Under the pieces are notes generated by a model. That model was not told the DNA's origin. It saw only the letters and a list, made by a program, of their open reading frames with translations, and did not search any database. A DNA stretch of 64,000 nt. It comes from Diabrotica undecimpunctata (lineage: Eukaryota > Arthropoda > Insecta > Coleoptera > Chrysomelidae). The translations under genes were made by a program, and so were the position numbers. Positions 32,497 through 45,012 of the stretch are shown one piece after another; within the stretch, counting starts at the first letter, position 1; the number at the start of each line of letters is the position of its first letter. The DNA lies in the NCBI RefSeq assembly GCF_040954645.1, contig NC_092810.1:74860660-74924659 (forward strand), in the 5' to 3' direction.

Positions 32497-33420
32497 TTAT
32501 TTCTTGATGTTTGACGCTTGTATTTTGGCTTTCGTTGTTTTCTCCAGATACGTTGTTGGGTCTGTTGCGATTTTTTGATATGCACTATCGTTTAGAATGT
32601 TTTTTATTTTTATGTCGTAGTCTTCAATGTTCATTATGACAATAGCGTTGCCCTTGTCAGCTGGAAGAACGATAATGTTTTTGTTTTGTTGTATATTCTT
32701 CAAGGCTTTCTTTTCTTCGTAAGTTAGATTCTTTTTTGAAGGCTTGGCTGTTCTTAATATTTGTGATACATCTTGTCTAATAATCTCGGCTGTTTCTGAT
32801 GGTAATTTAGTGATAGTCGTTTCCACTTCACTAATGATGTTTTCGATGGGAATCCGTATTGGTGCAATATCAAAATTAAACCCTTTGGAAAGGACACTAT
32901 TTGTAGCTTCATCCAAAGTTAGATTTGAGAAATTGTAGACTAAATTACTGGATTCTGTTGTTGGTAGTTTCTTATTCTTTGGTCGTTGTTGTAGTATCAA
33001 TTTCTCAAACTTTTTGATTTGTTTTTTCTTGGTGAGATAAGCATCTGTCTCCGATCGAAAGTTTGTGAGTTTGTCGAAGATGTTCCACATAGTCGGATGT
33101 ACTTTGTTACTTAGTGTGAGATATACCTTTAGCAACTCTGAATTTACTTTATCGATGTCTCGTCTGGAGTCTTGAATTGCTTCTCTAGTAAGTGCTAGAC
33201 TTGCTCTTTTTAAAATATTCTTAGTTTTATGGTTATTTTTGTGGAAACTTAACTTCATACAAGTGGGTATTATGGCTTCATCGCGGCAGCGTTCTAAAAA
33301 GGTTAGGTTACAAAGTAACTTACCTCGCTTTGACCGTAGTTTTTTATATCGTCTAAGGTCTCGTAGAATTTCCTCCCCGTATAGGTTAATTATGTTGTAT
33401 TTGAAATCAATCAGAGTCAA
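32497..33420 (-). pseudogene. PLE-3 RT N-terminal domain
   Basis: A 307-residue open part ending at TAA 32497-32499: [96 protein letters not shown]. It aligns along its length with the PLE-1 N-terminus (RLYGEEFFIL, LAFLKSCRDHQVIPKSLQ, VILPADKGNATVI). The terminal TAA is a nonsense codon because the same frame continues into the RT core. Confidence 0.9.
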
Positions 33421-33440
33421 ACCTGGAAAACAACTGAAAC

Positions 33441-34001
<561 letters not shown>

Positions 34002-34394
34002 TTGGATGGATCTCAAAGAAACTTGTTGTATTTGATTCGTAAGAGTTGCAGAAAATTTTGTGAACAAAATGATGATGTGGGTATGGAACTTGCATTACTG
34101 CACAAGGAAAATGCATTTGCTAAAGTACATTTCCAAGTGATGAAAAATAATAAATTTGTAAATTATTACTACTCGGGAGTTTTTGGGGTCACTGAACACG
34201 AATACCATGACGGCGATTGTCTCCGAGGCACCTGGTGCCCATTATGGGCCTCATCTCCTGTAGTTTTAGTGAAATTTGATACAGAAGTGCAAACTCGTTA
34301 CTCAGGATTTTTTGAGATCGCTGAACACGAATATCATATCAGGGATGATCTTCGAGACATTTGTACCCAGGACCGGTCTCGTTTCCTGACTTAA
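34002..34394 (+). other. Unrecognised ORF built on a ~130-bp repeated block
   Basis: A 130-codon open stretch with no recognised domain; it opens with TTG, not ATG. Two related 75-base blocks start at 34169 and 34299, encoding YSGVFGVTEHEYH and YSGFFEIAEHEYH followed by diverged tails (DCLRGTW, DDLRDIC). The 130-bp offset suggests a duplicated unit or satellite remnant rather than a protein gene, but conservation of the reading frame between the blocks is notable. I assign no function. Confidence 0.35.
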
Positions 34395-34987
34395 AAAACT
34401 AAAAACTTGAAAAAAAAATGGGAAAAATATATTCTAGTAAAAATAAACTTTTTATTAAACACATTTGTAGATGATACAATTAATAGTACAAAAAATAAAA
34501 CGATTACAACAAAAAGAAAATTGAAAGAACAAAACACAAGAATAAATCTACAACAGATGCTCATATGACGGCCATGCGTTTCTATGCACAAATTTTTGTG
34601 TACGTAAAGATTACCGAATTGCAGAAATACCCCTATGGTTTCTAAATTCATTTTAAAATTCGACATCCTAACTTCATGTCCAAATCTGATTGCGTGTTTC
34701 TGTTAGTTGTGAATAAACCATAACATTTAGGTATCCCTACAAACAAAAATCACAAGTATTTAAACCAGGTGATTTTGCTGATCACGAAACTGGACCACCT
34801 CTTTGATCCATCTTTTGTAAATGCTGCTTCTTTACAAAACAGTGCAAAAGTTTTGGTTTTAGATTTTTTTATTTTGTAATCAACTAAAACCAAAATTATC
34901 ATGACGATGAAAATCACCGTCATTTATGACCTGGATTTTTCTTTAATGAAAGCATATTTTTGGTACTAAAATAAATAAAACGATTGT
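34395..34987. other. Non-coding stretch, no gene seen
   Basis: AT-rich. Minus-strand ORF-like sequence at 34391-34666 is a hydrophobic low-complexity translation without motifs. Confidence 0.45.
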
Positions 34988-35356
34988 AAAAATTTTATTA
35001 AAAATCCTTTATAAAAGGTATATAATTTAAAAACCCAATCGAGCTATATCACAAAACGTCATCAATTCCTCGTAGACACATCGTCTCAGGACCAGCAACA
35101 TCACGTGGAGTCATACGTCGCCATGTTACCAAATCCACTGGTAACTTTAATATCATAATATTTAATACCATATAATGTAAACTAAATTTAAACAAACAAT
35201 TTTTAACAGGTTTTTACCCACATATTTAGTGGCTCAATACATGTATACCTAGAGCACTGATGATGGAATATGGATTCAGAAAACGTTTTGTGATATAGTC
35301 CGATTGGGTTTTTAAGTTATATATCTTTTATAAAGGATTTTTAATAAAAATTTTTG
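34988..35356. mobile_element. 369-bp element with ~72-bp terminal inverted repeats
   Basis: Left arm 34988-35059 and right arm 35283-35356 are reverse complements at about 93%; both contain AAACCCAATC (or its complement) and CTTTATAAAAG/AAGG. The interior has no ORF. It looks like a MITE, yet the right inner edge has CTGATGA, a GAAT/ATTC stem and GAAAACG, resembling PLE or retrozyme termini. It may be two head-to-head terminal segments of a PLE-like element. Confidence 0.7.
35257..35290 (+). ncRNA. Hammerhead-like motif in inverted-repeat element (candidate)
   Basis: Canonical CTGATGA box, then TGGAAT-ATGG-ATTCA, which can pair with one bulged G, then GAAAACG. It has the best CUGAUGA match of the window. 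Helix III (ACGTTTTGT) is weak and the cleavage triplet was not identified. Confidence 0.4.
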
Positions 35357-36345
<989 letters not shown>

Positions 36346-36577
36346 AAAAGTTTGTTTAGCAGTAAATGGTTGACTTCAATAAGTACCGACTATAAACATC
36401 CTGGGTTAACCGATAATAGTATAAAAGGCCCGGTTTCAGGTAAAATTTAAATATGTTTCCTGGTAAAATTGGTCAATCTTCATTTCTTAATGTTGATTTA
36501 ATTGCGTACAATCCAAACTCATTAAAACTTTATTAATACAGATAGGACTTATATCGACGAAACTGTACTGATAAGAA
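36346..36577. repeat. Mariner-like left TIR
   Basis: Inverted copy of 38111-38340. Similarity ends after ACTGTACTGATAAGA. Confidence 0.85.
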
Positions 36578-36635
36578 CAAGAGCTTTTAGACATTTTCTA
36601 TAAAAAAAGTAACATTTATAAATTTGATGACAGTA

Positions 36636-37921
36636 TCACTCCACACATAGTTCTTTTTCGCTATCGCTATCCTCATCTAAATTAATCATGATCGGTTCAA
36701 TTATATTATGATCTACATGAACATATGAATTTTCTTTACTTATTACGTGTCGGACTGAATTTCTTCAACTACTTAGAAAAATATCATTGACACATTTTCT
36801 TATTAACTCTACAACGTTGAAGAAATATTTTGTGACCTCACGTTAGACTTCAATTCGTGCCACATATGTTCTATGGGATTAAACATATAATAATAGGGTG
36901 GATGCCGCAGCACTGTATGTCCCATTTCCTCTGCCAATGTATCACAAACATATACTTTTTTATAGATAATGCCTTTAAAACTTCTAAAAGCTCTTCAAAA
37001 TACATATTCGTCTCCATGTAATTTTGAATTTCCAGTGTAGTATTATTCGAGTTTGGAGCCTTACTTAGTTGGCGACTGTGATAGCTTGCATTGTCCATTA
37101 CTATCACGCTATTCTGAGGAATATTTGGCATAAGATTATTTTTGAACCATTCTTTAAAAAGTTCTGCCATTGTATCTTCATGGTAGTCGACTCAGGAGTC
37201 TTTAATATTCTTTGCAGAAACCCACAGGGCATTTGCAACTCTACCATTTTTTGATCCAGCATGTAAAATCGTTATTCTTTTCCCTTTAATCGACGGACCT
37301 TTTGTTTTACATTTACCGGAGGAATCGGCAAATCCTTTAGGTCGCGTTGAATGTGTGTCAAACCATGTCTCGTCGAGGTAAGTTATCGGACGATTTTCAG
37401 AACGGAATTTTCTTATCGAAGTTATATACTCAGAACTCCATTTTTGTAATCTATGAGATTCCATAATAACTTGTCTTTTGTCAATTATACAATATCGAAA
37501 GCCCATACTTTTTAAAATTTTTCATAAGCGGGTGAGGCTACAGCTTATTTGGGTTTCGTCAACATTGAGTCGTTGCTTCAGAGCTCTTAATGTAGGTATG
37601 CGTTGCTCTTCGTACATGGTATAGACTTTTAGACGTATTAAGTCCTTATCGGCTTCGTCCATACATTTGGTGGAACTAGAATCTTTACGTTTTTTCTTGC
37701 TTTTATGGGATTTGATGAAATTCTTTTTACTGTGGTCAGAGGTATTTTCGTCAAATCGCATATTTCACTCGTAGCGTAAAGTCACAAGTTGTGTCAAGTA
37801 CTCTTTTAAGAAAGTTACTGTATATAGTTTTTACAATTTGCTTTGCATCTACAGATAAATGTTTCTTCTTTACCGGAACCCTAGAAGAAGTCCCATTATT
37901 ATTATCCCACGGACGCCACAT
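36636..37921 (-). pseudogene. DDE transposase (IS630/Tc1 type), multiply broken
   Basis: Starts at ATG 37919-37921 (MWRPWDNNNGTSSRVPVKKK) and ends at TGA 36636-36638 (SEKELCVE). Pieces in order: basic N-terminus; a helix-turn-helix-like stretch with EEQRIPTLRALKQRLNVDET; MGFRYCIIDKRQVIMESHRL; YLDETWFDTHS with the first catalytic Asp; KGKRITILHAGSKNG; VIVMDNASYHS with the second Asp; and, in a third frame, PPYYYMFNPIEHMW with the third acidic residue (Glu). Breaks: frame changes near 37760, 37515 and 36940, TGA at 37189-37191, and TAG near 36790. All three catalytic acids persist. Confidence 0.85.
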
Positions 37922-38110
37922 AATGAATAAAATGAGTAATACTACTTAACACTTCCCGTGATACATAAAGACAAACAAATTTTATCAAGGACTCGTATTT
38001 AAATACTGGTTGGTGTTCATTTCCATAAACTTATTATATAAATACCTGAAAACCACTTAAAAGGTGATTAGCAAACCCGTCGCGTACTACCATCGAATTC
38101 GAAAAACCCT

Positions 38111-38340
38111 CTTATCAGTACAGTTTCGTCAATATAAGCCTTATCTGTACTATTAAAATTAAAATGAGTTTGGATTGTACGCAATTAAATCAACATTCAG
38201 AAATGAAGATTGACCAATTTTACCAGGAAACATATTTAAATTTTACCAGAAACCGGGCCTTTTATACTATTATCGGTTAACCCAGGATGTTTATAGTCGG
38301 TACTAATTGAAGTCAACCATTTACGACTAAACAAACGTTA
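38111..38340. repeat. Mariner-like right TIR
   Basis: Inverted copy of 36346-36577, starting CTTATCAGTACAG and ending CAAACGTTA. Confidence 0.85.
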
Positions 38341-38710
38341 TACATACATTTTTACATATTGGAATTAACCAGTACTAAGCTTCGTTTTTAATAATTGCAA
38401 ATTATTACTATGCATCTTGGATATATATTTATAATCTTATCGATAATGTTCCTGGAAATGTTTATAGTATCAGTGAGGGTAAAATTGGTTTAACGTGTTT
38501 CTAAGAACAATTTGTGGGTGAAAGCAGAAATAACGAAAAAGATTTTTGTAGAAAGTGTCATCGGAGATTAACAGAGAGGTACAAGAAATATTATAAAGAA
38601 GTCAAGAATTTGTAGTTCCTAGAAAATGTTAAAGTACTTACGACTGGAAATTTGAAGACGTTAATATGAAGGAAGAAGGATATTAGTTTTGACCAATGAA
38701 AATGAAATAA
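38341..38710. other. Non-coding stretch between transposon and Gypsy-B2
   Basis: No motif recognised. Confidence 0.5.
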
Positions 38711-40638
38711 TGTAACCTTGGAAACCTTTTTTAAATGGAGCCACTGCGGACGGCAGCCAGATGGTTGGTGGAGAACGTGGGTTCGAAACTAGCTTTTGGA
38801 ACCGGGAATGGGTCCAACGGACGAAATAAGTAAAGATAGATATAATAGAAAAGATACAGAAATAAACAAAAAGATAGATGGGTAAAATTACAAAAGTTAA
38901 AAGAGAAGATAGATAGAAAAAGGGCGCCTCTTAATTTTTGGGGTTCAAGGGGAAAATTAAGAAACACTAGAACGAAAAGAGCTAAGGAAAATAAGGAAAG
39001 ATATTTAGGTTCTAGACCAAAGGAGACCAAATCCAAGGAAAGATATTACAATTAATTATTAAATAAATTTGGTCATCACACTACATAAACAAATAAATAT
39101 ATTAGGTGGACTCCGTTCACCTACTTACCTACGAAACTTAATCAGCCTGATCTTTCTTCTGGTCGACGGTATAATACTAATTTAAGGTAATAAGCAAATA
39201 TTCAAAGGTATTATTTTATCAGGAAACTTATTCGGAGTCGAGAAATAAAATTCATTGATAAAACAAAACAATATATTCAAAAACCCAATTATATAGGCGA
39301 CTGTATGTAAATAAGTAAAAAATGCACCTTCAATTAATGAATGGTTGTATACATATAGAAATAAACAGTATTATGACTAAGAAATATCTCTACAGATGCA
39401 GTATAATTAAATCATGCACAAATTAAATTATCAGCGAAGAGAGCCTGATAATATTTAAGAAAATTCAACTAGAGCTGATATAAATCTCTCTTTGCTGTTT
39501 ATGGGATTATCTCGAGATAACGGGCATAATAAATTAGAAAAAAAATGAATAGCAAATAAAACAAAGTTAATTAAAGTTAAATTCAAAAGAATACAAAAAG
39601 GTTACAAAAATTGTGTATTATAAAAATTAAACCCATCCGCACTTGGTCTTAAGTTAATTATCTGTCTCACACTGTTGTTTAATGATTAACTGTTCTTACT
39701 GAGAATTAAATGTTCGTAATAATTATGAGGGAGGAGTTCTTAATAGCTGATTGAAAGTTCGTATTAAAATATGAAATGTTCTTTTAATTGAATTGCTAAA
39801 TGGGTAGTTAAACTTAACTACAGATAATGAAATGGTTGACGCAGATTCGTCCAAAATTGGGCAATATGATTAGATACCATATTATTCGCCAGATAATTGA
39901 AGGTAATATGATTACAATAACTTACAATGAAATCTCGAGGACTGTTGCACAACACTGACTCTATTATACTTTTAGTAGTGTCAAGCACTGAAGTTAATTA
40001 AAATATTGGTACTTTATAACCATATCTAATCTAATATGGCATTAGATTAGGAAACTCCAATATTTAAGTGTATACACACTTGAAGAAAAAATTCACCGAG
40101 AACGGTAAGATAAGAAAGCGTCTTTACTCAAAGACCGCCCTCTCAGAAGTGCCATTCTTCCTCTCAAAATTTCACAAATTTCTCCTCAAAAGAAAGGTGG
40201 GATAACCACCATTTAACAATGAAAGGCCAGCCTGTATGTATTTCTAGGAAGGTAAAAAGGTTCTAAGGACATAGGAAGTAACGAGAAGAAACGTGAGGAG
40301 ATATAAAATCTTTTGGATTAGGTTTTTACAGAAAAATACTATAAAGTACTTTACGACGATATTTACTAGATGTATCAAAAATAAACCGCCTGAAACCAAA
40401 AAGAATTAACCCGGCAGTACCGTAAAGTATACTATTTCGGTGGCGTCTTTTGATAAGTAGGACCTTTCGGTACGTGAGAATTCCGTGGTTCGGAAAGTCG
40501 GTAGATTCCAATAAAACTTTCTAATGGTAAACAAGACCACCCGCGTATTTATTTTCAAATACGGCCATGGGCGTCTCAGCAACAGGGGTAAAGGTATTAA
40601 AAATTGTTTAATGTTTAATTATAAAAAAAAATGTTACA
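38711..40638 (-). repeat. Gypsy-B2 3' LTR (about 1.93 kb)
   Basis: On the minus strand it starts TGTAACATTTTT at 40638, preceded by the polypurine tract GGGAGGGGGATG, and ends near CCAAGGTTACA at 38711. Its ends match the Gypsy-B1 LTR, but much of its body has diverged clearly. It includes the block at about 38735-39040 that is absent from the B1 3' LTR. Confidence 0.8.
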
Positions 40639-41970
40639 CATCCCCCTCCCAAGAGCGGAAACTGGTGAAGAAGAAAGATAACGGTTTCCGAGCAAAACCT
40701 AAGAATACATTTTTTATACCCTTCATACGATTCGAGGAACGTGCCTCGAAAAACAGTTCAAGATATAAAAGACGTTAAGATCATTAGGAAATGATATAAC
40801 CCAACGTCAAGATGATAATTTTTTTTAAGGTAAACCTCGATCGAAAAGAAATGACTATCGAAAAGATAGCATCGAGATCGGTACTCATGAATATTTTGTT
40901 AAGATAAATTAGAGAACGAGACATTTTTAGGAAATCTCTTATTAAAAACACGGTATCGAAATGGCTTAATTAACAACACGGGATAAAATCTTAATCACAA
41001 TGAAAGGCTTATGCCAAAGTGGAAGAAAAATAATTAAATAAAACTCAACAAGCAGTAGTAAGGGTAGAAGAAGAAAAGAAATTAAGTACCTGGTTGTCAG
41101 TTGATAGCTTCTTGTATCACATGCCTAAATTTAATTTAGGGTCACAATCGGTAAAGTCACAATCGGGTTGAAGTTGACATAACGAAAACTTCTAAGTCAT
41201 ATCAGGGAAAGGGGTCTGTAGACAACATAAGTACTAAAAGAATGAAAGAGTAAGAGGAATTAAGAAGAATTTGTGTGTCTTCCTTAAAAGCTCAACAGGT
41301 CCCTAGCGGACGAATCCCAGATCATCATCCTAGGCGTTCCTCTCGTGACAACTAGTAAGGTCAAAACATATTCCGAAATATAAAGAAGAAGGAGAAGAAG
41401 AAGAAAGGTTTACGTTGAGAATTTCATTCTCATGATTTATATCACATATACACACATGGTAGCTCGATTCACCACTGGCTGAAAGACAAAGCAAAAATAA
41501 TTTATCGCCATTCGGGGTTGATAAATCCATAAAGGACTCAGTAGCAGTTTTTTATACGAATCAAAAAAACTTATGCTAGATAATATAGGAGTTACTATAA
41601 CTACTATATAGATAATAAAAGTATAATAACGTAATTAAAGTTACTACAACTGTAACGGTACAGTAGGCAAATGATTTTTCGCTTACTGACCAGGTAATGA
41701 GCTTTCGCACAGATATTTTAAGTGGTATTCTACCTTAATAAGATAGATAAGAAGATAAGATAAGATAGCGAGCAAAGATAAATTAAACTTTACTCAAAGG
41801 TAATTTAAGTGATTTTTCACTAGAGATCAATTTCAGAGAGTAATTAGCTCACTAGCCGATCTAATAGATAACGGTATTGTGATATTTTTCAACTAACCGT
41901 ACTCAAAGATATTTGACTTCTGGTGGACAATCAAAGAGGTAGACGAGAGAAAATAGAAGAGAATAATATT

Positions 41971-42067
<97 letters not shown>

Positions 42068-42106
42068 CTAGGACTGTAGATAATATTATACGGTGAACAG
42101 AACAAT
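40639..42106 (-). other. Gypsy-B2 3' untranslated region
   Basis: About 1.5 kb between the pol stop and the 3' LTR, homologous to 58229-59702 of Gypsy-B1 at perhaps 85-88%. No env ORF. Contains the (TA)n tract 41974-42066 where B1 has only a short A/T run. Confidence 0.75.
41974..42066. repeat. (TA)n tract inside Gypsy-B2 3' region
   Basis: About 46 TA units. The equivalent place in Gypsy-B1 (about 58260-58285) has a short imperfect TATATATTTATATAAATAT run, so this tract expanded from an element-internal seed. Confidence 0.95.
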
Positions 42107-43413
42107 CTAATGCTGATCGGATTCATCATTACTTCAAGAATTATCAGAATCATCGAGATATGGTTTCAAATCTTTAATATGCCAGTTTCCAGCATTTGAA
42201 CTATCGGGATTTCTCAGTGTATATACGAGGGGAGATAGCTTTTTGACTACTGTACATAAGATATATTTGGGTACTAATTTAGCCATAAACTTATCGACGG
42301 CTTTTGATAGTCATTATTTCGTCTCCAAACTGTATCACCGACATAAAATTGTACATCGCGTCGCCTTAAGTTATACGTTTTAGCATTCCGTTGATACGCA
42401 TTATCAAGATTAGGTTATATTTAATCAAATACTTCACTTAACCCTCGTATTTCAGAAACATATTGGTCAGGTTGCTCTGAAGTAACGGTAGATAGCGAGT
42501 TATCAGGAGATGAAGAATAATAGTTACTGGCAATAGGGACATATCTGGCAAAACTAAGAAAAGATGGGGTATATTTAGTGACTTCTTGTCGAGCGGAATT
42601 TATTGCTTGACGGATTTTTGGAATTTCTTTATCCCAATCGGAATGATCTTTAATATAACACCTGATAGCAGTTCCAATGTTTTTTTTGCTACGTTCAACA
42701 AAGTTGCACTGAGGCGAATAGACAGCATTAAACCATATTTTTTTGACTTTATACTTATTACATAAATTCTTTAACGAAGAATTATTAAGATTTCGGGCGT
42801 TATCACATATATGAAATTGAAGGACTCCGAACATAAGAAAAACGTCATTTTCAAGAGAATTAATAATACTTTGCTTTGTAGCTTTCCACAAAGGATGAAT
42901 CAATGTAAATTTTGAAAACCAGTCGGTAACAATAAGAAGAAAAGTGCATCCTCTTTTGGAGCGAGGAAGCGGACCAATAAGATCTACGGCAATTATTTGC
43001 CAAGAGAACCTTTTGAGCTCCACAGATTTTACAAGACGTAACAAAACGAAGTACATCTTTCCGCATTTTGGGCCAATAATATAACTCTTGAATCCGATGT
43101 AAAGTTTTGAAATAGCCAAGATGGGCACAGGTAGAGGGATCGTGACAAGAAGTGACAATATCATTTCTTTGGGGTTTCGGTACTAAAATTTTCCACTTTT
43201 ATTATTAGTGGAAACAGGTAATTCGGAAGAAATTAATTTGAAAACAAAGTCATCCTCTCAACACAAAATCATCGAACCAGGGATAAATTCGGTCCTTGTT
43301 GACTTCCAGATAAGAAATTTGTGGTTTTTCGGAGATAGACTCATTCCTAAACATGCGACTTAGTGCATCCGGGACGATATGAGAAGTTTCTTTCCGATGG
43401 ATAAGATCAAAAT
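42107..43413 (-). pseudogene. Gypsy-B2 pol 3' part: RNase H end and integrase
   Basis: Minus-strand sequence from FDLIHRKETSHIVPDALSRM through integrase to the stop at 42107-42109. Integrase core blocks: WQIIAVDLIGPLPRSKRG (first Asp), ICDNARNLNNSSLK (second Asp), FNAVYSPQCNFVERS (Glu). It is about 90% identical to Gypsy-B1 at protein level. Breaks: a frame change near the zinc finger (two overlapping frames around 43020-43066) and more in the last 300 bases (42110-42420). Confidence 0.9.
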
Positions 43414-43990
43414 TGTTCAAAAAAAACATTTTTTTTATTAATATATTAAATTAATTTTAATTCCTTTTACCCATGCGGATGATACGCTAATGGTCGTGTT
43501 TACGATCAGAAATTTTTATTGGGAAACTACCGAAATATGACTGAATCTACCTCGGTATTTATTTAGAGACGCCGCTAGGCTAATCCTTAGTTAATCCTTT
43601 TCCGGGTTCTTTGTCATAAATTCGGTAATTGTCGTCGAACGCCCGTTGTAATGTTTTTGGGGAAAAACCTAATCTAGGAGATTTGATGTTTCATCACGTT
43701 TGTAGGTAGAAGTATACCGTTATGTTCAATGTTAATTAGAACCTTATCTTCTTACAATAGATACAGGCTGGCCTATCATTTTTGGGGGGAAGATACCCTC
43801 ACCTTTTCTTGGGTAGCTTGGTAAAATTTTAGAGGAACCAAGTCACTTCTCGGTGGGCACTCGTAGAGAAAACAACTTATCGGTGGGCATTCGTCGAGTT
43901 AAGACGCTTAGTCTACAATATCGTATCTGCTACCTTACCGTCTCTGTGCATTTTCTTTATAAGTGTGTATACACTTGCTTATTAGAGTTT

Positions 43991-43996
<6 letters not shown>

Positions 43997-44054
<58 letters not shown>

Positions 44055-45012
44055 TTCAAAACGTCTTGCGTCGTTGTCCGATGCCTAATTTCCACGAATT
44101 TCTATCATTCCATTGTTCTTCGGTCAAGTCTCGGGAGCTCATTGCCTTTGTTATTCCCTCCTTCCATGTTCTTTTTGGTCTTCCTCGTTTCTTACGATTT
44201 GGTGGTATCCATTTCATGGCGATTTTCGGTAGTCTTGTTTCTGGCATTCTTTGAACATGGCCATACCATATAAGTTGTTTCCTTTCTATGTCTGTTGCCA
44301 GTGATCCATCTACCCCCATCCTATTTCTTATTTCATCGTTTCTAATTCTGTCTGCTCTAGATATTCGAAGTGATCGTCTAAATACATCCATTTCTGTTGC
44401 TTCGAGTTTTCTTTTATTGCTTTCTGTTAGTCTCCATGTCTCTGTACCATAGGTTAAGCTGGTTTTTATGAGAGATTCATAAATATTGTATTTTCGTCTT
44501 TTACCAATTTCTGAGCTCCAAAGAACTCCGTTAAGGCATCCAATTGTTCTACGGGCCTGGGTTATTCGTTTTCTAATTTCCCTATTGTCTGTGCCTGTGG
44601 TGTCGAAATCAATTCCTAGGTAGGTATATTCAGTGCAGAATGCAATTTCGGTTGTGTCCATCTGAATGTTGGATAGTTGGATATTGGGAGATATTTTGTT
44701 TTTTGTGTATTGAGTTCTAAACCCCACTTCTTGTATTCTTCCTGTAGTTTTCTGGCCATATATGTCAGGTCTTCTTTATCGTTGGCTATAAGGACTTGAT
44801 CGTCTGCAAACTGTAGGGTATATAGGCAAGTTTCTCCCAGATCAATGCCCATTCCTCTACACTTTCTTTTCCACTGATACAGTGCTTTCGCCACGTAGAT
44901 TTTAAACAATGTGGGGGATATGCAACACCCCTGCCGGAGTCCCTTGTTTACAGGAAATTTTTTTGAAAGTCTATTTCCAATTTTTTTCCGTTTCATCAAT
45001 TCAATTTTTTTC
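43997..45012 (-). mobile_element. 5'-truncated RTE-like LINE with (TA)n tail and 13-bp TSD
   Basis: Flanked by AGAGTTTGTTTAT at 43984-43996 and 45013-45025, a sequence present once in the intact 3' LTR (near 60280). The 3' end lies left, where the coding part is followed by a (TA)n tail (43997-44050). This is direct evidence of target-primed insertion. Confidence 0.9.
44056..44999 (-). pseudogene. LINE RT palm-thumb and C-terminal region
   Basis: Two overlapping minus-strand pieces. The first has GLRQGCCISPTLFKIY and catalytic LQFADDQVLIAND. The second, in another frame from about 44727, has YTYLGIDFDTTG, SLTYGTETWRLTE, WYGHVQRM and RKKRGRPKRTWKEG. These are the C-terminal blocks of an RTE-like endonuclease/RT. 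A single frame change around 44700-44727 separates them. This lineage differs from the LINEs at 17.8-21.7 kb (FADD, not YADD). Confidence 0.85.

Larger units (their letters stand above)
36346..38340 (-). mobile_element. IS630/Tc1/mariner-type DNA transposon, dead, long TIRs
   Basis: About 2.0 kb with terminal inverted repeats of about 230 bp (36346-36577 and 38111-38340) that are nearly identical, including the blocks GTTTGTTTAG, GTAAATGGTTGACTTCAAT and AAAAGGCCCGGTTTC. A minus-strand DDE transposase remnant lies between. Both outer ends abut TA, the target of this superfamily. TIRs this long are unusual for classic mariners, though long-TIR members exist. Confidence 0.85.
38711..43413 (-). 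mobile_element. Gypsy-B2, 3' part (split by Gypsy-B1; rest at 61162-64000)
   Basis: Minus-strand gypsy element. Here lie the integrase end, a 1.5-kb 3' untranslated region and the 3' LTR. At 43410-43413 it is interrupted by Gypsy-B1; the pol sequence resumes at 61162 at exactly the next codons, with AAAT duplicated on both sides of the insert. The 5' LTR is outside the window. Confidence 0.9.

Noticed and set aside
38735..38830. tRNA gene suggested by GGTGGAG...GGGTTCGAAAC
   Set aside because: The two box-like motifs are too close, no anticodon arm or acceptor pairing exists, and the block is LTR sequence.
38731..39036. Minus-strand 101-aa ORF, and the related 46080-46466 plus-strand ORF
   Set aside because: Both fall in Gypsy-B LTR sequence (the ~330-bp block), are hydrophobic low-complexity and are not conserved in frame.
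41330..41530. Minus-strand 66-aa ORF as a possible accessory or env gene of Gypsy-B2
   Set aside because: The homologous region of Gypsy-B1 (near 58840-58990) has stops and no open frame, so it is 3' untranslated sequence.
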